A stretch of DNA of 64,000 nucleotides from the NCBI RefSeq assembly GCF_028890485.2, contig NZ_JARCHV010000002.1, positions 62,001 to 126,000 of the forward strand. The letters are read 5' to 3'. The position numbers and the translations under genes are program-made. The notes beneath the pieces are model-generated. The model saw nothing but the letters and a program-made list of their open reading frames with translations. It was not told the origin of the DNA and searched no databases. Every line of letters begins with the position of its first letter. The stretch's first letter is position 1. Source of the stretch: Planococcus sp. SK3692 (GTDB lineage: Bacteria > Bacillota > Bacilli > Bacillales_A > Planococcaceae). Positions 17,447 to 25,718 of this stretch are shown here, piece after piece.

Positions 17447-17821
17447 ATGAAATATTTGGGCTTGGGATATTTTGAAAAGAAAAAAATGGACGCATTGCCA
17501 ACAGAAAAAGTAGAGGCGATTATGCAGACATGTCAGGTGCATCTCGAAGAATTCTATAAAAGCGGTCAAGTAATGGCAGATGTTGGCGTTGCCCAGGAAG
17601 CAAAGAGCTTGCAGCGGGTGGATGGCAATATCCAAGTTGGAGAAAGCCAGTTGACTCAGCTGGAAAAAATGATTGGCAGCGCATTTATCATAGAAGCCCA
17701 AAATATCGAAGAAGCAATCGAAATAGCGTCTCTGCATCCGACAGTACAGGTCACGGAAGCAGAGCAATTAGGCTGGGAAATCGAAATTCGGGCCATTGAT
17801 TCCTTCTATATGAAAAACTAA
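17447..17821 (+). CDS. YCII-related domain protein
   Basis: A 124-residue protein that resembles YCII-related/DGPF-domain proteins: a ferredoxin-like fold with MKYLGLGYFEKKK at the start and GSAFIIEAQNIEEAIEIASLHPTVQ near residues 82-104. The family is small and poorly understood; some members catalyse dehalogenation-like steps or are fused to ECF sigma factors. GGGAGG lies 8 bp before the ATG. A hairpin terminator overlaps the stop codon. Confidence 0.75.
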   Translation: MKYLGLGYFEKKKMDALPTEKVEAIMQTCQVHLEEFYKSGQVMADVGVAQEAKSLQRVDGNIQVGESQLTQLEKMIGSAFIIEAQNIEEAIEIASLHPTVQVTEAEQLGWEIEIRAIDSFYMKN

Positions 17822-17856
17822 AGCAGCTGCGGCCGCTTTAGTTTTCATCTTTTTTA
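17816..17856 (+). terminator. Intrinsic terminator overlapping a stop codon
   Basis: Arms AACTAAAGC and GCTTTAGTT flank a GC-rich loop and are followed by a T-rich stretch. The left arm includes the TAA of the YCII gene. Confidence 0.75.
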
Positions 17857-17870
17857 TATCCGGGAGCTCT

Positions 17871-18311
17871 TCATTTTAAATCGAACATCCCTTTTCCTGT
17901 TTCAAAATCTATAGGCAATGAGGAATGTTCGTGGACAATTTCCCACGAATCTTGCGTTTTTCTCAGTCCATAGGTGAAGCGATTGATCGTTTGCTGCAGC
18001 TTAACAGCAGTTTGTTGCTGGTACCCTGTATAACTTACCGCACAATGGACAAACGCCAAAGTCGATACTGTTTCAATTACCACATCAGTAAAAGCAACTT
18101 CCAGGCGCACATCGTTTTTACGCAAGCCGTTAAACCATTCGGAAACATTTGCCTGCCATGACTGGATGCCTTTGCTTTCCCAGCTCCCCCAACAATCATA
18201 AATATGGATGTCGGAAGCATAGAGAGACAATAGTTTTTCCTCATCTTTCTCTTGAACTGCGTTTTTATACGTTTCGAGAATATCGTGAACTTCATTAAAA
18301 TTGTTGGTCAT
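17871..18311 (-). CDS. SnoaL/NTF2-like domain protein
   Basis: A 146-residue protein of the NTF2-like superfamily (SnoaL/DUF4440 type). VHDILETYKNAVQEKDEEKLLSLYASDIHIYD is the usual first helix-strand unit, and the C-terminal sheet (NRFTYGLRKTQDSWEIVHEHSS) closes the cone. Such proteins are small enzymes or binding proteins; no catalytic residues can be assigned. AAAGGAG precedes the ATG. It lies just downstream of the ABC/two-component operon but has its own likely start. Confidence 0.75.
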   Translation of the reverse strand: MTNNFNEVHDILETYKNAVQEKDEEKLLSLYASDIHIYDCWGSWESKGIQSWQANVSEWFNGLRKNDVRLEVAFTDVVIETVSTLAFVHCAVSYTGYQQQTAVKLQQTINRFTYGLRKTQDSWEIVHEHSSLPIDFETGKGMFDLK

Positions 18312-18383
18312 TAGTCTGTGCTCCTTTAAGGCGAAATCCCCTTAATTGGCCTTTTTATTTATTTCGAAATAAAATCAGTTTCT

Positions 18384-19076
18384 TCAAAAATCCTGTTTCA
18401 CAGCACGCCCTACCACCAGGTAAGCGATGAGAAATCCGAGCAGGCCGAGGAAAACAGGAACGGCGGTAACAGAAAACAGGTTTGTATCATTCGTATTCAC
18501 CGATGACGACAGCAAGGCAACGATGGCGATTCCTGAAACGATTGTAGCGGGAACGGAGTATTTCCTCATGCCGAAGAATAGTGGAATTAACGACATTCCG
18601 GAGCAGGCTATGGCCAGAACCACTAAATGCAAGAGGTAGCCAGACGGCAAAGCCAGTCCCAGATCAACCGGCGTAAAGGCATACAGCTTATTGAAAGCTA
18701 AAAAACTGTAGTAGACGATCAATGTTGAAGCTATGACGAAAAAAAAAGTGAGTACACTGACAATGATCAGCTTAGCGAACAATAGCTTTTTTCGGCTGAT
18801 CGGATACATGAAGAGAAACGAAATGGTCTTGTTTTTGAATTCCTCAACAATGATCTGTGACAGCAGGACAGAAGCATAGATGACAAAGGCTGCAATGACA
18901 AAGAGTTCAATGATTACGCGAAGGTCCTCAGAGCTGGATAGAAATTCAGTGACTGCTTCCGGCTCGATACCAAGCAGCATCAACATGCCGACAATCGCCG
19001 CGTTGATCAGCACGAACGTGACAGTTACCCCCACCAAATTCATTCTTTTCAATTCCAGTTTAATTAGATTTAGCAT
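18384..19076 (-). CDS. ABC transporter permease (YcbO-like)
   Basis: A 230-residue membrane protein with six predicted helices and no other domain, typical of the permease subunits of lantibiotic/bacitracin-type ABC exporters (ABC-2 type). The length and neighbours match B. subtilis YcbO. The charged loop FKNKTISFLFMYPISRKKLLFAK after helix 2 is the common ABC-2 coupling segment. It overlaps the ATPase gene by 17 bp, so the two are made together. Confidence 0.85.
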   Translation of the reverse strand: MLNLIKLELKRMNLVGVTVTFVLINAAIVGMLMLLGIEPEAVTEFLSSSEDLRVIIELFVIAAFVIYASVLLSQIIVEEFKNKTISFLFMYPISRKKLLFAKLIIVSVLTFFFVIASTLIVYYSFLAFNKLYAFTPVDLGLALPSGYLLHLVVLAIACSGMSLIPLFFGMRKYSVPATIVSGIAIVALLSSSVNTNDTNLFSVTAVPVFLGLLGFLIAYLVVGRAVKQDF

Positions 19077-19992
19077 ATGAACCCTCTCCTTCTATCAATT
19101 GAAGGAAATAATCTTCAAGAGGCTGTTTTTTATAATTGAGCGATTCGATTTCCACTTCGTTTTGCATCATGGACTGGAAAATAGCATTCTGGGAAATGTC
19201 ATCGTAAATATTGATGATGCTTTTATCTTCCCTGACACGGAATTTCCGTGCCTTTAATTTATTTTCCAAAATGAACGCTGCTTTTGGATAATCTTTCACG
19301 ACCAGCTCGATGTGATTGGCGTGGGTATTGCGGATTTCTTCCATCGACGCTTCTTTGATCAGCTGTCCTTTGCGGATGACGCCGATTGTGTCGGCGATTT
19401 GCTCGATTTCCGATAAGTTGTGGCTTGAAATCAGCAAAGTAATGCCGTATTGACGGCTTAGCTTCACGAACAATTCGCGGAGTTCATGCATGCCAACAGG
19501 ATCCAGGCCATTTACCGGTTCGTCCAAAATGAGAATTTCCGGTTTTGTGATAACGGCGCGGGCAATGCCAAGCCGCTGCTTCATGCCGAGCGAAAAATCC
19601 TTCACGGGCTTGTTTTCCACATTCACTAAATTGACCAAGGCCAATGTCTCGGGAATTGCTTGTTTATCGTAATAGCCCATGTATTCGCAATGCAGTTCGA
19701 GATTTTTTCTGGCGGTCAGCTTTTCGAAAAAGATGGGGTATTCAATGATGCTGCCCATTCTTTTCAATAATTCATACGAAGTGTCATGCACTTTCTCGCC
19801 GAATAATTCAATTTCTCCTCCGGAAGGCTTCACTAAATTGGTAATCATCTTCATGATGGTCGTCTTTCCGGCACCGTTTGGCCCTAGAAATCCGTAAATT
19901 TCCCCGTGGCGGACATTCATGTCAACGCTAGATACTACTTCTTCGCCGTTATACGCTTTGGTCAACTGATGCGTTCTAAGAATATGAATCAT
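19060..19992 (-). CDS. ABC transporter ATP-binding protein (BcrA/YcbN-like)
   Basis: A 310-residue ATPase with Walker A GPNGAGKTT near residue 40, signature FSLGMKQRL, Walker B ILILDEP and the H-loop SSHNLSEIEQ. The extra 90-residue C-terminal domain is typical of the BcrA/lantibiotic-immunity group. It pairs with the downstream permease to export or flip a peptide antibiotic or lipid. The ATG at 19992 follows AGAGAGGAGAATACAGC. The histidine kinase gene ends 80 bp upstream, so the regulators and pump form one operon or two close ones. Confidence 0.88.
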   Translation of the reverse strand: MIHILRTHQLTKAYNGEEVVSSVDMNVRHGEIYGFLGPNGAGKTTIMKMITNLVKPSGGEIELFGEKVHDTSYELLKRMGSIIEYPIFFEKLTARKNLELHCEYMGYYDKQAIPETLALVNLVNVENKPVKDFSLGMKQRLGIARAVITKPEILILDEPVNGLDPVGMHELRELFVKLSRQYGITLLISSHNLSEIEQIADTIGVIRKGQLIKEASMEEIRNTHANHIELVVKDYPKAAFILENKLKARKFRVREDKSIINIYDDISQNAIFQSMMQNEVEIESLNYKKQPLEDYFLQLIEGEGSYAKSN

Positions 19993-20073
19993 GCTGTATT
20001 CTCCTCTCTTTCTTCTTAGAATCACTTTATCAAACGCTTCTGTCGCCCCACTTACTAAATCCTTACGAATTCC

Positions 20074-21009
20074 TTACGTTTTCAAAGTTTTGAAAGTAAC
20101 CGCAAACACGGTCTTGTTGAAAGGCACACTGGTGAAGCGGATGCTGCCTTTCATTCGTTCGACCAATCGTTTGGCGATGGTCAATCCAAGCCCGCTGCCT
20201 TCTGCCGAAGAGCTTCTGGCATCTTCCAAAGTGTACAGGCGTTCGAAAATCTGATGGATGTCTTTCTCGTTAATGCCCTTGCCCCGGTCCCAGACCTCTA
20301 TGATGACGTCATTCTTTTCCTGCCGCAGCGAAAGGCCCAAGACTTTGCCTTCTTTGCCGTAGCGGATTGCATTGGACAATAAATTTTCCAGGACGCGCAT
20401 CAAGGCGTCCCGGTCGGCTTCGATGAAAACCGCTGCTTCCGGAATGTCGATGAGGACTTCAAAACCTGTAGAACTTAAGGTGTCGTAATAGCCTAGAATG
20501 GCTTCGCGGCAAACTTCACTGGCATTGATGTGTTTCATTTCAATGGGCCAATCATTCGATTCCAGCTTCGCCAAATCGAAAAATTTACTGATGAGGTGGC
20601 TGACTTCCATGACTTTGCCGTTGACCTTCGAAAGCAGCTGTTCCCGTTCTTCGTCGGTGTATCTATTGTCGTGCTGAATCGTTTCGATGTAGCCGAGCAC
20701 TACCGTCAAAGGTGTTTTCAAATCGTGGGAAACATTGGACAGCATCCGGTTCATCGACATCCGTAAGCGGGTGCCATCGGCAATGTATTCCTGGTGGTAA
20801 TCAAGCAAGGAATTGATGCTGACGAGCAACTCCCTCAACGACTGCTCTTCGGTCCGGACGAGCAGCCTTTCGGTCGACTGTTTTTCGAGGATATCGTCCA
20901 GCTTGTTTGAAATATAGGGAAGGTCTTTCGTGATCGTCTGTTTGATTTTGTAATAGCGATAGCTGACAACTGCCAAGAGAAGCGCGAGGACTGCGGACAC
21001 ATAAATCAT
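20074..21009 (-). CDS. Sensor histidine kinase (YcbM-like)
   Basis: A 311-residue kinase with a single N-terminal membrane helix (residues 2-17) and almost no external part, so it probably senses within the membrane or through the ABC partner. The HisKA box is SNVSHDLKTPLT near residue 95, followed by N-box LLSNAIRYG, G1 DRGKGI and G2 GSGLGLTIAKRL. The length matches B. subtilis YcbM. The start overlaps the response-regulator stop by 4 bp (ATGA), so translation is coupled. Confidence 0.9.
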   Translation of the reverse strand: MIYVSAVLALLLAVVSYRYYKIKQTITKDLPYISNKLDDILEKQSTERLLVRTEEQSLRELLVSINSLLDYHQEYIADGTRLRMSMNRMLSNVSHDLKTPLTVVLGYIETIQHDNRYTDEEREQLLSKVNGKVMEVSHLISKFFDLAKLESNDWPIEMKHINASEVCREAILGYYDTLSSTGFEVLIDIPEAAVFIEADRDALMRVLENLLSNAIRYGKEGKVLGLSLRQEKNDVIIEVWDRGKGINEKDIHQIFERLYTLEDARSSSAEGSGLGLTIAKRLVERMKGSIRFTSVPFNKTVFAVTFKTLKT

Positions 21010-21707
21010 TTTGCTGCCTCGATTTTATAGCCGATGCCCCAAATGGTTTTTATGTATTTGGGTGAAGAGGGGTCTTCTTCGATTTTTCCTCTGAGACGCC
21101 GGATATGGACATTGATGACATTATCATCTCCGTAATAGGCTTCTTTCCAGATGCTTTCGAACAATTGGCCTTTCGTAAACACACGGTTGGGGTTGGTCGC
21201 AAGCAACGACAGAATCTGAAATTCCTTCGCCGTTAAACTCAGTTCTCGCCCGTTCTTGATGACCGTGAAATTAGCCAAATGGATCTCGAGGCCCTCCATT
21301 CTCACAATTTGTTCCGGCTGGTCCGGAGCGCTTTGGCTGTACTGCTTCGCGCGGCGTAAAGCCGCTTTGACGCGTGCCGTCATTTCAATCAACGAAAACG
21401 GTTTGGCGATATAATCATCCGCCCCAAATCCGAGTCCCAAGGCTTTGTCCAAGTCGCTGCCTTTTGCCGACATGATCAAGATCGGCAAGGTGCTGTCGTT
21501 TCGCATCAACTGCAAAACATCCAAGCCGTTCGCAGTCGGCAACATCAAATCCAGAATGACCAAATCGAAGCTGCCTGTTGAGAACAGGCGCAATGCTTCG
21601 TCGCCATCAAATGCGGACGTCACGGCATACCCTTCTTTTTTCATATGGTTCAATACCATTTCATGAATTTGATGATCGTCTTCCACCAGCAAAATCGCTT
21701 CATTCAT
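21006..21707 (-). CDS. OmpR-family response regulator (YcbL-like)
   Basis: A 233-residue regulator. The receiver domain (residues 1-120) has the acidic pocket in LLVEDDHQ, the phosphoacceptor Asp in DLVILDLMLP, the Thr/Ser switch in LIMSAKG and the Lys in YIAKPFS. The winged-helix output domain (about 135-230) ends with INVHIRRLRGKIEED and YIKTIWGIGYKIE. I chose the second of two close ATGs (21713 and 21707) by its 8-bp spacing from GAAAGAAG. It probably activates the coupled ABC exporter when its kinase senses a peptide antibiotic; this is inferred from analogous systems. Confidence 0.9.
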   Translation of the reverse strand: MNEAILLVEDDHQIHEMVLNHMKKEGYAVTSAFDGDEALRLFSTGSFDLVILDLMLPTANGLDVLQLMRNDSTLPILIMSAKGSDLDKALGLGFGADDYIAKPFSLIEMTARVKAALRRAKQYSQSAPDQPEQIVRMEGLEIHLANFTVIKNGRELSLTAKEFQILSLLATNPNRVFTKGQLFESIWKEAYYGDDNVINVHIRRLRGKIEEDPSSPKYIKTIWGIGYKIEAAK

Positions 21708-21963
21708 CGCCATCACTTCTTTCTGTTCGAGTATTATCGGAAGGAATTTAACAGTTCCTGTGAAATTGAGAATTTTTGGTTCCTTTCCATCATTATAAAC
21801 ATTTTCCATCTCAAAATATCGATCTACTCATTCCTGCGTGAAAATAGAATGCGATCCTGCTTACAAATGGTAGTGAACAATGCGGGGGAATCCAGTTATC
21901 TTCTGGCGAAAAAGGTTTTTTAGGTATAATCAGGCTAATGATCAATCAGCAGGAGGGAAGTAT

Positions 21964-22476
21964 ATGGAAATCACGTTGCACTTGCTCCAACAACAGGATG
22001 CGGCCGGATTGTTTCAGTTTGAATTGGAGAATCGGAAGTTTTTCGAGCGGCTGGTGCCAAGCCGCGGAGAGGATTTCTACGTCTTCGAAAATTTTCTCTC
22101 GAGGCATGAAGAGTTATTGAAAGAACAACAAGAAGGCTTTGCAAACTTCTACTTGATCAAGAACGATTCAGGAGACATTCTAGGAAGAATCAACTTAGTG
22201 GATATGGACAGGAACCATCAAACGGCAGAAATCGGATTTCGGATTGGGGCCAACTACGGCGGGCAGGGCATCGGAAACCGGGCCTTGAATCTGTTGCTCA
22301 ATACCGATTTGGGGTTGAGGCAAATACACGGAAAGACGACGACCGTTAATCACGCCTCTCAAAGAATATTGACGAAAAATGGATTTAAGCAAGTGGGCAT
22401 GGGCGAAGAAACATTTGAGATGAATGGCCAAGAAATGAGTTTTGTCTATTACGTATGGGAAGCGAGAGAAAAGTGA
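21964..22476 (+). CDS. GNAT acetyltransferase (RimJ/RimL type)
   Basis: A 170-residue protein of the GNAT fold. The acetyl-CoA loop is GANYGGQGIGNRAL, matching the RxxGxG/A motif A, preceded by EIGFRIG. It most resembles RimJ/RimL proteins, which acetylate protein N-termini or antibiotics. AGGAGGGAAGTAT lies just before the ATG. It stands alone. Confidence 0.85.
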   Translation: MEITLHLLQQQDAAGLFQFELENRKFFERLVPSRGEDFYVFENFLSRHEELLKEQQEGFANFYLIKNDSGDILGRINLVDMDRNHQTAEIGFRIGANYGGQGIGNRALNLLLNTDLGLRQIHGKTTTVNHASQRILTKNGFKQVGMGEETFEMNGQEMSFVYYVWEAREK

Positions 22477-22619
22477 TGGGTGTGGAGTTTGCCTAATTGA
22501 ATAACACTAGTTGAATTCGATCTTTATAAAATGATTCAAGGTTCCAATGCCCGTTATTTCACTCAATGGCTCAGCAAAGCGTTGAGTTGCCAGGCAAAGA
22601 GCCGAAATCTCTTTAGTCC

Positions 22620-22648
22620 TTTCCCAAAATGTGATATATTTTGGGAAA
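22620..22648. promoter_or_regulatory. Long perfect palindrome upstream of the MEDS gene
   Basis: TTTCCCAAAA, nine bases, TTTTGGGAAA: perfect 10-bp arms. The spacer holds a TATATT that could be a -10 element. No T-run follows, so it is more likely an operator than a terminator. It lies about 115 bp before the MEDS protein gene. Confidence 0.5.
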
Positions 22649-22760
22649 GCGGTAGAACGTGTATTCGTTAGAATCATTTCAGTTTTAGATTTAATTTCGA
22701 ATGCCGGAGCGTCAGGATTATAGGCAGTATCGCAAAAGTACGGGGAAAAGGAAGTGGAAC

Positions 22761-23363
22761 ATGGAACAAAAAATACCAGAACTCGCGTTGAAGATCAGAA
22801 ACAGCTCCGGCGGCCACATCTTTTATCTGACAAAAGACACTAAGCATTATATTGATAATATCGTCGTTTTCATCTTGGATGGGTTAAAGAGCGAGGAACA
22901 TGTATTGATTGTGGAAAACAAGCGCTTGACCCCATTAATCCAGAAACGGCTCCAAGCAGTCTTGACGGCCGATGAACTGGCCAAGGTTTATTTTTTCGAT
23001 AGCTACAAGCTTTATTGGCATAAAGGGAATTTCCATCCGAGCACGATCGTCGAATACTTCCAGGAAAGCTTCGACGTTTCCGCGATGTCCTGCCAGTATT
23101 TTCGGACTTGGGGACATATCGAATGGAACACAGGGGACGGCTTGGAAGAAGAGCTGTTGTCGTACGAAGAGCAGGTAGACGAGTTGATCACAGCACAAAA
23201 TTTGATTGCGGTATGTGCATACGACGCCATCCGTGTCGAGCAGCATTTGCAGGATAAGCTCGCCTTGTATCACGACTACCTAATGGAAGATGAAGAAATC
23301 GTGTTTTTAGAGGAAACACGTGATTTTCGGCGTCACTTAGTAAACGAGGCAACTGGAAATTAA
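22761..23363 (+). CDS. MEDS-domain protein (DcmR-like sensory domain)
   Basis: A 200-residue protein that appears to be one MEDS domain. The start HIFYLTKDTKHYIDNIVVFILDGL and the later LTADELAKVYFFDSYKLY with HPSTIVEYF are the family pattern, a degenerate RecA/KaiC-like fold found in DcmR, which senses one-carbon halides, and in regulators of light or stress responses. It has no DNA-binding or kinase domain, so it would act through a partner. The ATG at 22761 follows AAAAGGAAGTGGAAC. A palindrome lies upstream, and a shared terminator follows. Confidence 0.75.
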   Translation: MEQKIPELALKIRNSSGGHIFYLTKDTKHYIDNIVVFILDGLKSEEHVLIVENKRLTPLIQKRLQAVLTADELAKVYFFDSYKLYWHKGNFHPSTIVEYFQESFDVSAMSCQYFRTWGHIEWNTGDGLEEELLSYEEQVDELITAQNLIAVCAYDAIRVEQHLQDKLALYHDYLMEDEEIVFLEETRDFRRHLVNEATGN

Positions 23364-23381
23364 GTGGCTTTGTAAGAACAG

Positions 23382-23435
23382 AAAAAAGGCTTCCCGAAAA
23401 GATCATGAAGATGATCTTCCGGGAAGTCTTTTTTA
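23382..23435. terminator. Bidirectional terminator between MEDS and PrpF genes
   Basis: A long hairpin with near-perfect 15-bp outer arms (AAAAAAGGCTTCCCG with CGGGAAGTCTTTTTT) and an inner AGATCAT/ATGATCT stem. It reaches the stop codon of the minus-strand gene. Confidence 0.9.
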
Positions 23436-24560
23436 GACGGCAGTGACTGCGTGATGGTAGCTGCCTTTTGTATGGACATAGCCTTCAAGGATCAAGCGAG
23501 CGGTTCGGACAACTTTGATATTGCTGATGTGCCCAGCGATAAGGTCCACTTTCGTTTCGATGATTCCGGATGGGTGGCCGAGGCGCACAAGGTTGGAATC
23601 GATCCGGATCACATCGTTCAAAATGGTGTCTTGCAGGAAAGCGCCGGCCGTGGTGCAGATGGCGCCGGTAATGGCCAAAGCCTGGTGCGGCTTTTGCATG
23701 GACATCATCCGGATCCGGCAATCCATGGTGCCCGCTTCGCGACGGACACCATTAACATCCGAATAAGAAGCGGGTGGGGCGACGAGTGTCAGCTTCGGCA
23801 CCGCTGGGGATTTGACTGTCGCTTCTTCTTTCGAACAGAATCCACATAACTCTGCTGCGGCCGAGCGGATTTCCTCCAGTTGCTCCAGCATATGCGGAGT
23901 GAAATCGGCAGGGAGTTCAGACCCTGTCAATCCGAGGTCTTGCGCATTGACGAACACCAAAGGATTTGCCACATCGATAATCGAGATGGCAAACGTGCCA
24001 AAAGCGGTCGTCACGTGATCGACCGGCTCGCCTGTTGGGAAGAGCTTGCCCGTGACAGCGCCTTGCGCATCGGTAAAAGACAAATAGATGGGTGAGCCGG
24101 TTCCTGGGACGCCGGGGATTTCACATTTACCTTCCGTTTTCACCTGTCCATGTTCAACTTCCACTTCAGCAATGATCACTTTTTGCGTATTGGTATTGAA
24201 GATTTTGACGGTCGTCACCGGTTCCATTGCCGCAACGAGCCCTTGCTCGATGGCATATGGGCCGACCGCAGAAGAAATATTGCCGCAATTGCCGCGGAAA
24301 TCGACCAATTGATTTTCGATACTCACTTGTGCAAATGTATACTCCACATCAATGTCCGGAATCTCTGACTTTTTGATAATGGCCGCTTTACTCGTCAACG
24401 AATTGCCGCCACCGAGCCCGTCGATTTGCCGTTGATCCGGGCTTCCCATGATATCCAATAGAAAATGATCCCAATGTTTACGGTCTACGGGCATATTCTC
24501 AAAATCGATAAAAATTCCTTTACTGGTTCCTCCACGCATTACTGAAATTGGTACTTTCAT
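23433..24560 (-). CDS. PrpF-family isomerase (methylitaconate/oxalomesaconate type)
   Basis: A 375-residue protein of the PrpF family, with the diaminopimelate-epimerase-like double-domain fold. It opens with MRGGTSKGIF, and the GNCGNISSAVGPYAIEQGLV segment holds the first catalytic Cys. Family members move a double bond in aconitate-like acids: 2-methylaconitate isomerase, 3-methylitaconate isomerase, 4-oxalomesaconate tautomerase. It is divergent from a LysR gene and near a CitM-type transporter, which suggests a tricarboxylate-like substrate that is imported and isomerised. The ATG at 24560 follows AAAGGTGGCTGCAGC. Confidence 0.85.
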   Translation of the reverse strand: MKVPISVMRGGTSKGIFIDFENMPVDRKHWDHFLLDIMGSPDQRQIDGLGGGNSLTSKAAIIKKSEIPDIDVEYTFAQVSIENQLVDFRGNCGNISSAVGPYAIEQGLVAAMEPVTTVKIFNTNTQKVIIAEVEVEHGQVKTEGKCEIPGVPGTGSPIYLSFTDAQGAVTGKLFPTGEPVDHVTTAFGTFAISIIDVANPLVFVNAQDLGLTGSELPADFTPHMLEQLEEIRSAAAELCGFCSKEEATVKSPAVPKLTLVAPPASYSDVNGVRREAGTMDCRIRMMSMQKPHQALAITGAICTTAGAFLQDTILNDVIRIDSNLVRLGHPSGIIETKVDLIAGHISNIKVVRTARLILEGYVHTKGSYHHAVTAV

Positions 24561-24575
24561 GCTGCAGCCACCTTT

Positions 24576-24625
24576 CATAAGTTCGATTGCTTATGAAAAA
24601 AGCTTATGGTATTTTTAATCATAAG
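24576..24625. promoter_or_regulatory. Repeated LysR-type binding motif in the prpF-lysR gap
   Basis: Four half-sites occur: CATAAG at 24576 and 24620, CTTATG at 24590 and 24603. The pair 24603-24625 is CTTATG-N11-CATAAG, the T-N11-A inverted repeat of LysR operators. The gap separates divergent prpF and lysR genes, the classic arrangement for LysR control. Confidence 0.7.
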
Positions 24626-24688
24626 TGAAATAGATAATATTAAGGTGTTGTTCTAAAAAAAACTTATAACGTAAATGGAGTGGACAGA

Positions 24689-25564
24689 ATGGATGAAAAA
24701 GATTGGGAAGCCATGCAAGTGTTACATGAAGAGAAAAACATCAGCCGCGCTTCGGAACGCTTGTATATTTCGCAGCCGGCTTTGACGTATCGCTTAAAGA
24801 ATCTGGAGAAAGATATGGGGACAAAGCTTTTCTTCAAAACCAAAAAAGGCATTGAACTGACGGCAGAGGGAGTCTATCTCGCCCAATACGCGGATGAAAT
24901 GATTACGAAATTGCAAAACGCCAAAGATTATATCCAGAATATGAACCAGGAAGTCCAGGGGATCCTGAGGCTCGGGGTATCGAGCAATTTCGCGCAGTAT
25001 AAATTGCCTGCCTTATTGAAGGAATTCATCACGGCCCATCCGAAAGTGCAGTTCAGCGTGAACACGGGATGGAGTGCGGACGTTATGGGATTGCTCAATT
25101 CATCGGAAGTCCATTTGGGGATTTTGCGCGGCGACTATAACTGGACCGGGTCAAAATCGCTGTTGCATACGGAACAACTGTTTTTAATCTCAAAAAATAA
25201 AGTGAATATGGAAGAAGTGCCTGAATTGCCGTTTATCAATTACAAAACCGACAGTTCATTGAAAGACATCATCAATAAATGGTGGCACGATCAATACAAC
25301 GAGCCGCCGATCATTACAATGGAGACCGACCGGCAGGAAACATGCAAGGAAATGGTCAAGAATGATTTGGGAATTGCCATCCTTCCTGAAATTTGCCTGC
25401 GCCCCTCGGATGAGATTCATAAATATCCGTTGTTCTATAAAGACGGGGAACCGGTCACGCGGGATACGTGGCTTATGTACAACCAGGAATTTCTGAAGCT
25501 ATCGACAGTCCAAAAGTTCGTGGATTTTTTAAAAAGTCATCCTTCGCTTTTGTCAGAGGTCTAG
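24689..25564 (+). CDS. LysR-family transcriptional regulator
   Basis: A 291-residue LysR protein. The N-terminal winged helix contains NISRASERLYISQPALTYRLKNLEKDMGTKLFFK (residues 15-48), the canonical LysR helix-turn-helix. The rest is the periplasmic-binding-like effector domain (LRLGVSSNFAQYKLPALLKEF onward). The ATG at 24689 has GGAG 8 bp upstream. It is divergent from the PrpF gene and followed by the CitM-type transporter, so it probably activates both in response to a carboxylate. Confidence 0.9.
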   Translation: MDEKDWEAMQVLHEEKNISRASERLYISQPALTYRLKNLEKDMGTKLFFKTKKGIELTAEGVYLAQYADEMITKLQNAKDYIQNMNQEVQGILRLGVSSNFAQYKLPALLKEFITAHPKVQFSVNTGWSADVMGLLNSSEVHLGILRGDYNWTGSKSLLHTEQLFLISKNKVNMEEVPELPFINYKTDSSLKDIINKWWHDQYNEPPIITMETDRQETCKEMVKNDLGIAILPEICLRPSDEIHKYPLFYKDGEPVTRDTWLMYNQEFLKLSTVQKFVDFLKSHPSLLSEV

Positions 25565-25685
25565 GTTATAAGTTTTTTTGTCCCTTTATTATAAATTCTC
25601 TCTATTTTACTTATTTCAGATAATAGAATATTCTTAAAACTAATTCGTATCGCTAATTTGCCAAGGGATGGGAAATTCAGTCGTT

Positions 25686-25700
25686 ATGTAAGCGAATACA
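25686..25700 (+). promoter_or_regulatory. cre site (CcpA binding) before the CitM-type transporter
   Basis: The 15 bases from 25686 (ATGTAAGCGAATACA) fit the consensus WTGNAANCGNWNNCW with no mismatch. It lies just upstream of the transporter's ribosome binding site. The B. subtilis citM gene is under CcpA control, which makes catabolite repression plausible here. Confidence 0.7.
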
Positions 25701-25718
25701 TTTAGAGGGGGAATTACT

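Noticed and set aside
22545..22600. A terminator after the acetyltransferase at 22476
   Set aside because: The CTCAATGGCT...AGCGTTGAG hairpin exists but no T-run follows.
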